From positions 1 through 45,624 of the forward strand of contig CALWMK010000007.1 of assembly GCA_944381825.1 (NCBI GenBank): a DNA stretch of 45,624 bases, read 5' to 3'. Positions 16,296-24,214 of this stretch are shown piece after piece. The number at the start of each line of letters is the position of its first letter. The stretch's first letter is position 1. The notes beneath the pieces were generated by a model. The model worked only from the letters and a program-made list of their open reading frames with translations, searched no databases and was not told the origin of the DNA. A program made the position numbers and the translations under genes. This DNA comes from an uncultured Clostridia bacterium. GTDB taxonomy: Bacteria; Bacillota; Clostridia; Christensenellales; UBA1242.

Positions 16296-17045
16296 ATGAC
16301 CGAATGTGAAGGAATTGGGAAAAATGTTGAAAAGGCCATTGAAGATGCGCTTTTAAAACTAAAGGCAGACAGGAACGATGTTGATATTAAAATTTTAGAA
16401 ACAGGCGGTTTGTTCAAAAAAGCAAAAGTTTTAGTAACAATTTCTGAAGATTGCATGGAAAAATATTTACCAAAAAACAATCCTGAAAAGACAAAAATTG
16501 AAAAGCTTGAAAAGGTCCAAGAACCTATTTTACAAAATCAAGTTTTGGAAAATGATATAAAAGAACCTAAAAATGTTGAGAATAATTTTAAAGCTGATAC
16601 CAATGAAATTGAAATTGGCAAACAATTTATTGAAGGGCTTTTAAAAGTGTTAAATCTAAATGCTTTTGTAAACGCAGAACAAACAGATGAGGAGATTTTT
16701 CTTTCAATTAATGGAACAGATGCAAACACACTTATTGGATACAGAGGTGATTGTTTGAACAATTTGCAATATCTTTTAACTATTGTAGCAAGCAAAAACA
16801 ATCGTCATGCAAAGCATATTAGGCTTGATATTGACGGTTATAGAGAAAAACGAAAACAAACACTTGAGGCTTTAGCAAAAAGGGTTGCTACAAAGGTTGA
16901 AAAAACTGGCAAACAATACAAATTGGAGCCAATGAGCGCATATGAGCGTAGAATAATTCATACAACGATTCAAGAATTTGAAAATCTTACATCAATTAGC
17001 AAGGGTGAAGAGCCACACAGATATTTAATTGTCAAAAAAAAATAA
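16296..17045 (+). CDS. jag: Jag/KhpB-type RNA-binding protein (Jag_N, KH, R3H)
   Basis: This 249-residue protein partners with yidC genetically and acts as a global RNA chaperone. Jag_N covers ~1-52 ('GIGKNVEKAIEDALLKL...'), followed by a charged linker. The KH domain lies at ~105-180 with 'LIGYRGDCLNNLQYLLTIVAS', and the R3H domain at ~185-249 ('MSAYERRIIHTTIQEF ... GEEPHRYLIVKKK'). The ATG is one base after the yidC stop; AAGGAAGG inside yidC provides the SD. The operon terminator follows at once. Confidence 0.93.
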   Translation: MTECEGIGKNVEKAIEDALLKLKADRNDVDIKILETGGLFKKAKVLVTISEDCMEKYLPKNNPEKTKIEKLEKVQEPILQNQVLENDIKEPKNVENNFKADTNEIEIGKQFIEGLLKVLNLNAFVNAEQTDEEIFLSINGTDANTLIGYRGDCLNNLQYLLTIVASKNNRHAKHIRLDIDGYREKRKQTLEALAKRVATKVEKTGKQYKLEPMSAYERRIIHTTIQEFENLTSISKGEEPHRYLIVKKK

Positions 17046-17066
17046 GCATCTAATAGATGCTTTTTT
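17044..17066 (+). terminator. terminator of the rpmH-jag operon
   Basis: AAGCATCT, loop AAT, AGATGCTT, then a T-run, overlapping the last bases of the jag stop codon. Confidence 0.85.
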
Positions 17067-17081
17067 AATTGGCAGTGTCAG

Positions 17082-17525
17082 TTACAATGAAAAGTAAACA
17101 TCATTTCCAAGAGCCAACGAGTTATATTTATTAAATCGGTCAAAATTCATTCCCTTCTTTTGAATGATAAATCTTGCAGCATCTGCATTGGAGCGAATGT
17201 TATGAGTCTTTTGCACACCACTGAAAAGAATCATTGGACTTTCTTTTGCTTTTTTATGAGTTTTTTTAAGTCCAGCAATAACAGCATTATTCAAATTTTG
17301 TTTTTCTGCAAACTTGCAAACATCGACATCTAAAATTATTGAAGCTAAAATAATTGGTTTGAGCATAGCCTGCATGGTGCCTTCTGGATAATCCTTCTTT
17401 TTTGTTATGATAACAACCAAATCAAGTGAGTTGTTCTCGTATACAAAATGATCTCCCCTTTTCCCCGCAATTTTGAAATTGCAGTAACCTAACAAACTTT
17501 CTATAGATTCTTGAGCATTTTTCAT
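17082..17525 (-). CDS. hypothetical protein, 147 aa
   Basis: This soluble protein of 147 residues has a mixed alpha/beta look and an N-terminal helix, then strands 'DHFVYENNSLDLVVIITKK', and no signal peptide or membrane segment. GGAG lies 11 bases before the ATG. It is convergent to jag and divergent from mnmE, so it is a single-gene unit. The family is not recognised and no catalytic motif is evident. Confidence 0.6.
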   Translation of the reverse strand: MKNAQESIESLLGYCNFKIAGKRGDHFVYENNSLDLVVIITKKKDYPEGTMQAMLKPIILASIILDVDVCKFAEKQNLNNAVIAGLKKTHKKAKESPMILFSGVQKTHNIRSNADAARFIIQKKGMNFDRFNKYNSLALGNDVYFSL

Positions 17526-17637
17526 AAATTAATTATCTCCATAATTAGAATAAAATAGAATTGCAATTATGTCAATATGACATTTCGTTTAACAACAATG
17601 TGTGTAATAATTTAACAAGTTATTAAATAAAAAATTA

Positions 17638-17664
17638 TTTCAAATTTTGTTTTTGTGTTATAAT
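17638..17664 (+). promoter_or_regulatory. mnmE promoter, leaderless
   Basis: An extended -10 (TGT TATAAT, ending 17664) lies six bases before the mnmE ATG at 17671, with no Shine-Dalgarno. The -35 is poor (TTTCAA near 17638). The transcript would start at the start codon itself. Confidence 0.55.
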
Positions 17665-17670
17665 AAAAAC

Positions 17671-19005
17671 ATGAAAGATACAATTGCTAGCATTTCAACC
17701 GCCTCAGGCAATGGCGCAATAGGAATAGTGAGAATAAGTGGACCCAAAGCTCTTGATATTGCACTTAAGCTTTTTTCATGCAAAAAACTTAAAAAAAATA
17801 ATATTGAGGAGCGAAAAATGTATTTGGGCGATTTTAGTTCCAATGGAATTAAGGATAGCTGCTTGATGGTGTATTTTAAAGCCCCGAGGTCCTATACAGG
17901 AGAAGACATGATTGAATTTCAACTTCATGGTGGAAGATATTTGTGTGAAGGAGTTTTGCAGGAAATTTTAAATAGTGGGGCAAGACTTGCAGAAAATGGT
18001 GAGTTTTCTAAGCTGGCATTTTTAAATGGGAAAATGAGCCTTGATAAAGCAGAGGGCATTATTGACCTTATTGAGGCAGAAAGCGAACAAGAAATTAAGG
18101 CTGGCTACGAACTGGTAAAAGGCAAACTTTTTCAAACCGTCACCCAAATTCAAGACCAGCTTCTTGAAAAAATAGCTCTTTTGGAAATGACAATAGACTA
18201 TCCCGAACATGACGATGAGCCTCTTGTAAAAAATCAGGTGGAAAACCTTTTGGAAAAGGTAAAAGACCAAATCCAAAATCTTTTGCTAAATGTAAAATAT
18301 GGCAAAACAATCAAGAGTGGTGTAAATGTTGCCCTGGTCGGAAAGACTAATGTGGGTAAATCCAGTCTTTTGAACTCCCTTTTAGGTGAAGAAAGAGCAA
18401 TTGTCACAAATATTGAAGGAACTACAAGGGATATAGTAAAAGAGAGCTTTGTATACAAAGGTGTTAAATTCAATTTTATTGACACAGCTGGAATTAGACA
18501 AAGTGACGACATTGTTGAAAAACTTGGTATTGAAAAATCTAAAGAAGCAATGAAAAGTGCCGATATCGTGTTATTTGTTGTGGACTCTTCTAAAAATTTT
18601 GATAATGAAGATATTGAGATTTATAACCAGGTAAAAAAATTTAAACATATAGTAGTTTTAAACAAAACCGACATTACTATTAATCAAAACTTTCAATTTG
18701 ACAATTTTATTGAAATTAGTTGTTTGAACAATATGGGTATTGAAAGTTTAAAAGAAAAACTTTATCAAAATTCAATTTCCCTATCCTCTCCTAACTCCCT
18801 TGTTTTGACAAATCAACGACATATTCAAGCTCTTGAAGAGGCTTTGAACAATATTAAAAATTTAAATGACATTTCTAATCTTTCAACCGATATTTTGGCT
18901 TTTGAACTGAAAAGGCTTTGGGGAATTTTGGGAAAAATTACTGGTGTGAGTGAAAACGAAAAAATAATTGATGAAATTTTTTCTAGATTTTGTTTGGGTA
19001 AATAA
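17671..19005 (+). CDS. mnmE: tRNA uridine-5-carboxymethylaminomethyl modification GTPase MnmE
   Basis: This 444-residue GTPase forms the MnmEG complex that modifies wobble U34 of tRNAs. The N-terminal tetrahydrofolate-binding domain (1-~118) starts 'DTIASISTASGNGAIGIVRISGP'. The G domain is inserted in a helical domain, with G1 'GKTNVGKSS' (~224-232), 'GTTRD', 'DTAG' and 'NKTD'. The C-terminus is the catalytic-cysteine motif 'FCLGK'. An upstream in-frame TTG (17647) is rejected because the ATG gives the family's normal N-terminus. Its usual partner mnmG is 3.3 kb away, separated by an accessory insertion. Confidence 0.96.
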   Translation: MKDTIASISTASGNGAIGIVRISGPKALDIALKLFSCKKLKKNNIEERKMYLGDFSSNGIKDSCLMVYFKAPRSYTGEDMIEFQLHGGRYLCEGVLQEILNSGARLAENGEFSKLAFLNGKMSLDKAEGIIDLIEAESEQEIKAGYELVKGKLFQTVTQIQDQLLEKIALLEMTIDYPEHDDEPLVKNQVENLLEKVKDQIQNLLLNVKYGKTIKSGVNVALVGKTNVGKSSLLNSLLGEERAIVTNIEGTTRDIVKESFVYKGVKFNFIDTAGIRQSDDIVEKLGIEKSKEAMKSADIVLFVVDSSKNFDNEDIEIYNQVKKFKHIVVLNKTDITINQNFQFDNFIEISCLNNMGIESLKEKLYQNSISLSSPNSLVLTNQRHIQALEEALNNIKNLNDISNLSTDILAFELKRLWGILGKITGVSENEKIIDEIFSRFCLGK

Positions 19006-19011
19006 TTTTAT

Positions 19012-19117
19012 TTGAATAGGAAATTAATATGAGGCGGCGATAAAGATGGCAATGCGCCAAAAAATTTGAAATAAATTTTTTAGATTTCTATTCGAAATCA
19101 CATTGCTTTGCAATGTG
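19012..19117 (+). other. inverted-repeat structured intergenic element
   Basis: TTTGAATAGGAAAT (19012-19025) is nearly complementary to ATTTCTATTCGAAA (19084-19097). A separate perfect hairpin CACATTGC-TTT-GCAATGTG lies at 19099-19117. AATGCGCC (~19052) also matches GGCGCATT (~19117), so alternative or pseudoknotted pairing is possible. It lies between mnmE and the barnase locus and may mark the insertion boundary. Confidence 0.5.
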
Positions 19118-19303
19118 GCGCATTTTGCCCTTTCCTTGGATATAAAACAAAAAAAACTTTCAAAATATCCTCCACAAAAAAGTTGGCATACAAATATTGC
19201 ATTTGCAAAACTTCGGGGTTATGATATCTCCAAACTAAAAAGGAGATGGATAAAGTGGGGATATTTGATAATCTATTTAAAACAATTTTAAAAAGAATAA
19301 TTA

Positions 19304-19819
19304 ATGATAAAAGCTACAATTCTCAATTTTTTACAATATCATCATTTGAGCAGCTGTAAAGTGCCGTGCGATGATTGCCCAGAAAGAGATAATAGGATAT
19401 ATGAAAATGGCTTTCATATTAGACTGCCAGCGCACCCTAATTGTGATTGCATCTACACAGAAGTAAAAACATTGGCAGTTGGAACAATATCTAAAAAAGG
19501 ACTAGAATCGCCAGATGTTTATTTAAAACTCTATGGACACCTGCCAGATTATTATATAACAAAAGAAGAGGCAATAAAAAATTATGGGTGGAACCCTCGA
19601 AGAACCATGGCAGGAAAAGCTCAAGGTAAAATGATTGGGGAAATTCCTTATTACAACGATAAAAACATATTACCTGTTAAAGCTGGAAGATTATGGTATG
19701 AATGTGATGTTGACTATGAAAGTGGAGGAAGAAGCAGTTTAAGATTGTTTTATTCCAATGATGGTTTGATGTTCTTTAGTCCAGACCATGGACAAAGTAT
19801 ATTTTATTATGTAAAATAA
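19304..19819 (+). CDS. barnase-family ribonuclease toxin with HPNCDC-type linker
   Basis: The C-terminal ~100 residues match barnase: 'LPDYYITKEEA' (barnase LPDNYITKSEA), 'GKMIGEIPYYNDKNILPVKAGRLWYE' and 'DYESGGRSSLRLFYSNDGLMF'. The general base E133, R143, R147 and H162 correspond to barnase E73, R83, R87 and H102; barnase Y103 is G here. Such enzymes cut RNA. The N-terminal part has clustered cysteines (CKVPCDDCP) and 'LPAHPNCDC', a motif seen in phage head/pre-toxin modules. A better start is GTG 19255 (nine bases after AAGGAG; MGIFDNLFKTIL...), but that frame stops at 19357, so the gene carries a frameshift between ~19304 and 19357. The ATG given is the first in the toxin frame and has only a weak SD. 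Two barstar genes follow. Confidence 0.8.
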   Translation: MIKATILNFLQYHHLSSCKVPCDDCPERDNRIYENGFHIRLPAHPNCDCIYTEVKTLAVGTISKKGLESPDVYLKLYGHLPDYYITKEEAIKNYGWNPRRTMAGKAQGKMIGEIPYYNDKNILPVKAGRLWYECDVDYESGGRSSLRLFYSNDGLMFFSPDHGQSIFYYVK

Positions 19820-19832
19820 AAGGAGATAGAAA

Positions 19833-20156
19833 ATGAATGAGGTAATATTTGATAGAAAAGAATATAAAACATATAAAGATTTTTATGTGCAAGTATATAA
19901 AGATCTAGACGGGAAATCAATACCAGACTGGGAAGAATATGAAAATTTAAATTATAATGCAGATTTTTTAAATGAATTTTTATGGTATTGTCATAGTGAT
20001 AATACAAAATATATTTTTGTAAACTTTGACAAAATAAAAATAAGAAAGAAAAAAACTTATGATGATTATGAGTTTAATTTGATATTAAAAATATTTGAAA
20101 GATTTGTAAAAGAGTATCCAAACAATAGTATGGAATATCGAAATGATGAAGTATAA
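19833..20156 (+). CDS. barstar-family immunity protein, copy 1
   Basis: This 107-residue acidic protein has the barstar core: 'IPDWEEYENLNYNADFLNEFLWYC' parallels barstar's helix and loop that plug the barnase active site. It begins 13 bases after the toxin stop with AAGGAGATAG as SD, so toxin and immunity are co-expressed. The second half is more charged than classical barstar, with 'FERFVKEYPNNSMEYR' replacing the last strand region. Confidence 0.8.
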   Translation: MNEVIFDRKEYKTYKDFYVQVYKDLDGKSIPDWEEYENLNYNADFLNEFLWYCHSDNTKYIFVNFDKIKIRKKKTYDDYEFNLILKIFERFVKEYPNNSMEYRNDEV

Positions 20157-20192
20157 TTTTCCTTTTATTTTCCGTTTATTCTCCTTTTGCTT

Positions 20193-20394
20193 AATGTGAT
20201 GTTGACTATGAAAGTGGAGGAAGAAGCAGTTTAAGATTGTTTTATTCCAATGATGGTTTGATGTTCTTTAGTCCAGACCATGGTGAGAAAATTTTTTATT
20301 TAGTAAAAGAAGCAGTTTAAGATTGTTTTATTCCAATGATGGTTTGATGTTCTTTAGTCCAGACCATGGTGAGAAAATTTTTTATTTAGTAAAA
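20193..20394 (+). pseudogene. two truncated, duplicated barnase C-terminal fragments
   Basis: Bases 20193-20283 are identical over 91 bp to the barnase 3' end at 19701-19791. Then the segment diverges to encode GEKIFYLVK instead of GQSIFYYVK. The unit 20223-20308 is repeated exactly in tandem at 20309-20394 (86 bp). Each fragment keeps the R, R and H region but lacks the catalytic glutamate: the copy begins where the codon before CDVDYES has become TAA. 86 is not a multiple of three, so the copies are out of frame with one another. There is no start codon. These are orphan toxin tips preceding a second immunity gene, not expressed toxins. Confidence 0.85.
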
Positions 20395-20406
20395 TAGGAG
20401 AATTTT

Positions 20407-20730
20407 ATGAACGAAATAATATTTAATAGAAAAGAATATAAAACATACAAAGATTTTTATCACGACATTGCGATTAAAATAGACAAAGAAAGATTTTTAG
20501 ATTGGCAAAATGAATATGAAGACTTTTGTTACGATGGTAATTTATTGTATGAATTCTTATGGTACTGTAAAAAAGATGATTCTAAATATGTGTTTAAAAA
20601 TTTTGATAGAAAAAAAATAAAAGAACAAAAAAAATATGAAGATTTTGAATATAATATAATTTTATCGTCATTTGAAGACTTTGTAAAAGAGTATCCAAAT
20701 AATAGTATGGAGTATAGGTTTGACGAGTAA
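20407..20730 (+). CDS. barstar-family immunity protein, copy 2
   Basis: This 107-residue paralogue of the upstream barstar is nearly identical in the first ~15 residues (NE(V/I)IF(D/N)RKEYKTYKDFY), diverges in the middle (IDKERFLDWQNEYEDFCYDGNLLYEFLWYC), and has the same tail 'FVKEYPNNSMEYR'. SD AGGAG lies eight bases before ATG. It would protect against the variant toxin whose tip remains just upstream (the GEKIFYLVK form). It is followed by the multibranched terminator. Confidence 0.8.
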   Translation: MNEIIFNRKEYKTYKDFYHDIAIKIDKERFLDWQNEYEDFCYDGNLLYEFLWYCKKDDSKYVFKNFDRKKIKEQKKYEDFEYNIILSSFEDFVKEYPNNSMEYRFDE

Positions 20731-20813
20731 AAGACACAATGAGTGTTGCCTTTGGCAACGCAACCATGAGGTTGCTATGAAGCGGAGCTTCAGCCCATTG
20801 TGTCTTTTTTTGA
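20731..20813 (+). terminator. multibranched (four-way junction) terminator
   Basis: An 11-bp closing stem AAGACACAATG (20731-20741) pairs perfectly with CATTGTGTCTT (20796-20806). Inside are three perfect hairpins: GTTGCC/GGCAAC (20745-20759), GCAACC/GGTTGC (20760-20775) and GAAGC/GCTTC (20779-20791). A T-run follows at 20805-20813. It is far more elaborate than the simple terminators elsewhere in the window, and its first A overlaps the barstar stop codon. Confidence 0.75.
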
Positions 20814-20899
20814 TTAATATAGTATTAAATTTTTTAAAACATATTGAAAAAACAATCAACTTGATTTATAATATATTTTAATAAATTAGGGGGATTTAA

Positions 20900-22352
20900 A
20901 TGTTTAAACTCAAAAAAAATAAACGGATGGAATACAAAGTTAATTGTTGATCCTAAAAAATCAGATTATGTAAATTTTTCATTATATGTAGGAGTTGGTC
21001 AAAAAGATGATTTGCAATATGACCAAACGGCACATTTGCTTGAGCATATGATAGTAAAGAAAAATTTAAAAATATTCAACGAAGCAATTGATTTTAATGC
21101 AAAAACAGGTTATGATTACACACAATTTTATTTTAAGTCAAAAAAAGAGGAATTTATTAGCCATTTTTATTGTTTTATAAACAATCTTATTGATTTTACA
21201 ATAGAAGATGGCAGTTTAAAAGTAGAAAAAAACATTGTTGATGTTGAAATGAATTCTATTAGAAATGCAAATAAGATGAATGAAGTAGAAGATGAATTAG
21301 ATTTTGCTGAAAACAATAATTTTATTATTCCCTTTAAAAAGGATTATCCAATTTTGTTGAGCACAAAAAACATTTCCAAAGAAATTCTTTTAGATTTTTT
21401 CAATAAACATTACATTGCTGACAATATGATTTTTTCGCTCCAAACAGATGATGAAAAAATAGTAAAATGTGTTGAAAATGTGCTAAGTAAAAAATTGGAA
21501 AAGTTAAAGTTTGAACAAAAAAGCTTAAATTCAAATGTGTCAGATTTTGAACAAAAAAGTTTTTACGCCCCCTTACAAAATTATTACATAATACAAACCA
21601 AAGAAGAAGATTCAAAAGTGACCCTTAACATCCCAAGTGTTTCTAAAAAACATAGGCTATATACAGCATCTCTTTTATATTCGGAATATTTAGCTGGTGA
21701 TCCCTTGTATTCTGTTCTTTTAAAAGAATTAAGAGGAAAGCGTGGTTTGGTATATTACACAATTTCAAACATAATAAGAAAGAATAATTTATGTTTTTTG
21801 GAAATTTATTATAATACTTTTTCAAATAATATTAGGCAGGTAAACAGACTAATACGAAAGGTTATTGATGACATAGGTAAAAATGGAATAACAAAAAAAG
21901 AATTTGAAAAATTAAAGAAAAACTATATTAAACAAAGTAATTATCAATTAGATAGTAATAGTGAAACATATCTAGATAATGTTTGTATTAAGCTTTTAAA
22001 ATCGGACAAAATTAAAGGTATAGGATTAGAAAAGTCAGACTATATAGATTGGATAAAAAACACAACATTAGAAGAGTTTAATACCTATGCAAAGCATATT
22101 AGCAGAATTAAAAATTATTTTTTAATTGGCAATGGTAAAAACATGTCTAGAAAAGACCTTGAAAGCTTTAAAAGTTTGAGGCAAAAAGATTATAAAAATG
22201 ACTATTATTATGAAAATATGTTGACACAGGGCGAAAAAAGAGAGTATATTAAAACACTACAAGCTAGCGGAATAAATAATATTTCTAAAGCAGAAAGAGG
22301 TTTGGTTGTGGATAAAAAATATACAATAAAAAGTGAAGAACAAGAAAAATGA
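20900..22352 (+). CDS. M16 (insulinase-like) zinc peptidase, apparently frameshifted at an A8 tract
   Basis: Downstream of the shift the protein has the inverted zinc motif HLLEH ('QTAHLLEHMIVKK') and a later glutamate in 'NIVDVEMNSIRN', as in M16 peptidases. The C-terminal half has the family's second-domain look ('ELRGKRGLVYYTISNI'). ATG 20900 has AGGGGG as SD, but its frame ends after 16 residues. If the A8 run at 20912-20919 were A7, the frame would read MFKLKKINGWNTKLIVDP... and join the 446-residue open frame (which alone starts only at a TTG, 21012). So it is either a pseudogene, a sequence error or a slippage-controlled gene. The end overlaps mnmG as ATGA, which implies translational coupling. 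The substrate is unknown. Confidence 0.75.
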
Positions 22353-24214
22353 ATCACGATTTTGACGCAATTGTAATTGGTGCTGGACATGCTGGCTGTG
22401 AGGCTGGCTTGGCATTGGCAAGGCTTGGGAACAAGACCTTGCTTCTTTGTTTAAATTTAGATTCTATTGGATTTTTGGCTTGCAATCCTTCAATAGGAGG
22501 CACCGCAAAAGGTCATCTTGTCTGCGAAATAGATGCTTTGGGCGGAGAAATGGGAATAAACACCGACAAAACAATTATTCAGCTCAGAATGTTAAATCGA
22601 GGCAAAGGTGTGGCTGTGCATTCTCTTCGAGCTCAAACAGATAAAATTGACTACCACACCCAAATGAAATTTACTTTGGAAAACCAACAAAATCTAAAAA
22701 TCAAGCAGGCAGAAGTGGTTGAAATAATTTCTGATGGCAAGGTTGTTTTAGGTGTGAGAACGGCTCAAGGTGAATTATTTCATTCCAAGGTTGTTGTGGT
22801 TGCAACAGGAGTATATTTAAAGAGCAAAATTATCATTGGTGAATACACAAGAGCAAGCGGACCAAATGGATTTGCTTGCGCAAATGAACTTACACAGTCT
22901 TTGCTTGATTTGGGTTTTACAATTAAAAGACTTAAAACAGGCACTCCAGCAAGAATTAATAAAAACTCAATAGATTTTTCAAAATTAGAGGTTCAAAAAG
23001 GCGAAGACGACATTCAATCATTTAGTTTTAAAACAAAGACAAAACCGAAAAACAAAGATGTTTGCTATCTCACCTACACAACGGAAGAAACTGCAAAAAT
23101 TATTCAGGACAATATTCACCTATCCCCTCTCTACAGCGGAATGATTGAAGGTGTTGGGCCAAGATATTGTCCTTCTATAGAAGATAAAATTATGAGATTT
23201 AAGGACAAATCTCGTCATCAAGTTTTTTTAGAACCCGAAGCCCTATCCACGAATGAAATTTATGTTCAAGGAGTAAGTTCCTCTCTTCCAGTTTCGGTTC
23301 AGCAAAAGTTTTATAAAACAATAATTGGTTTGGAAAATGTGGAAATCATGCGCGATGCATATGCCATTGAATATGACGCAATTGATGCAACTGAATTAAA
23401 ACCAACCCTTGAAAGTAAAAAAATTGCTGGACTCTTTTTTGCTGGACAAGTCAATGGAACAAGTGGCTATGAAGAGGCAGCGGCGCAAGGAATTATTGCT
23501 GGAATAAACGGCGACTGCTTTTTAAAAAATAAAAAGCCATTAATTTTAAAGCGTAGTCAAGCATATATTGGAGTGCTTATTGATGATATTGTTACAAAAC
23601 CAACAAACGAACCATATAGAATGATGACAAGTCGAGCTGAATACAGGCTTATTCTTCGCCAAGATAATGCAGATTTAAGATTAACCGAAATTGGAAGAGA
23701 ATACGGACTTGTGGATGATGAAAGATATGCAATTTACCAAGAAAAAAAAGCTAATTTGGTTTTGGCAGAAGCATTGCTTCAAACCAAATTGAAAGTTGAT
23801 GAAATTTCGCCATTATTTATTCAAAAAGGTGAAAGTGTTCCCAATAGAAGCATCACAGTAAAAGAAGCTATTAAACGAAACAATATAACCGCTTTTGATA
23901 TAAAACAAGCATTTGGAATTTTTGATGGCTTTTCAGCTGATATTATTGAACTTATAAACACCAATGTTAAATATGAAGGATATATTGTTCAACAGTATGA
24001 TGAAATTGAAAAAAATAGAAAACAAGAAGAGATGTTAATTCCCGAAAATTTTGACTTTTTGTCAATATCGGGCATAAAAACAGAAGCCAAACAAAAGCTA
24101 GATAAAATAAGACCTCGAACAATAGGTCAAGCATCGAGAATTTCTGGAGTTTCCCCTGCCGATATTTCTGTTTTGATTATTTTAGTTAAAACTTTTAAAA
24201 AGGAAAATAAATGA
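22349..24214 (+). CDS. mnmG: tRNA uridine-5-carboxymethylaminomethyl modification enzyme MnmG (GidA)
   Basis: This 621-residue FAD-dependent partner of MnmE installs the cmnm5 group at wobble U34. The N-terminal dinucleotide-binding fold is 'VIGAGHAGCEAGLALARLG'. Family motifs are 'CNPSIGGTAKGHLVCEIDALGGEMG', 'GLFFAGQVNGTSGYEEAAAQG' and 'MMTSRAEYRLILRQDNAD'. The C-terminal helical domain binds MnmE. Start and end both overlap neighbours by ATGA, giving an M16-mnmG-rsmG run. Confidence 0.97.
   Translation: MNHDFDAIVIGAGHAGCEAGLALARLGNKTLLLCLNLDSIGFLACNPSIGGTAKGHLVCEIDALGGEMGINTDKTIIQLRMLNRGKGVAVHSLRAQTDKIDYHTQMKFTLENQQNLKIKQAEVVEIISDGKVVLGVRTAQGELFHSKVVVVATGVYLKSKIIIGEYTRASGPNGFACANELTQSLLDLGFTIKRLKTGTPARINKNSIDFSKLEVQKGEDDIQSFSFKTKTKPKNKDVCYLTYTTEETAKIIQDNIHLSPLYSGMIEGVGPRYCPSIEDKIMRFKDKSRHQVFLEPEALSTNEIYVQGVSSSLPVSVQQKFYKTIIGLENVEIMRDAYAIEYDAIDATELKPTLESKKIAGLFFAGQVNGTSGYEEAAAQGIIAGINGDCFLKNKKPLILKRSQAYIGVLIDDIVTKPTNEPYRMMTSRAEYRLILRQDNADLRLTEIGREYGLVDDERYAIYQEKKANLVLAEALLQTKLKVDEISPLFIQKGESVPNRSITVKEAIKRNNITAFDIKQAFGIFDGFSADIIELINTNVKYEGYIVQQYDEIEKNRKQEEMLIPENFDFLSISGIKTEAKQKLDKIRPRTIGQASRISGVSPADISVLIILVKTFKKENK

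Noticed and set aside
19103..19291. 62-residue open frame before the barnase gene
   Set aside because: It starts at TTG inside a hairpin, lacks an SD and overlaps the better GTG start at 19255.
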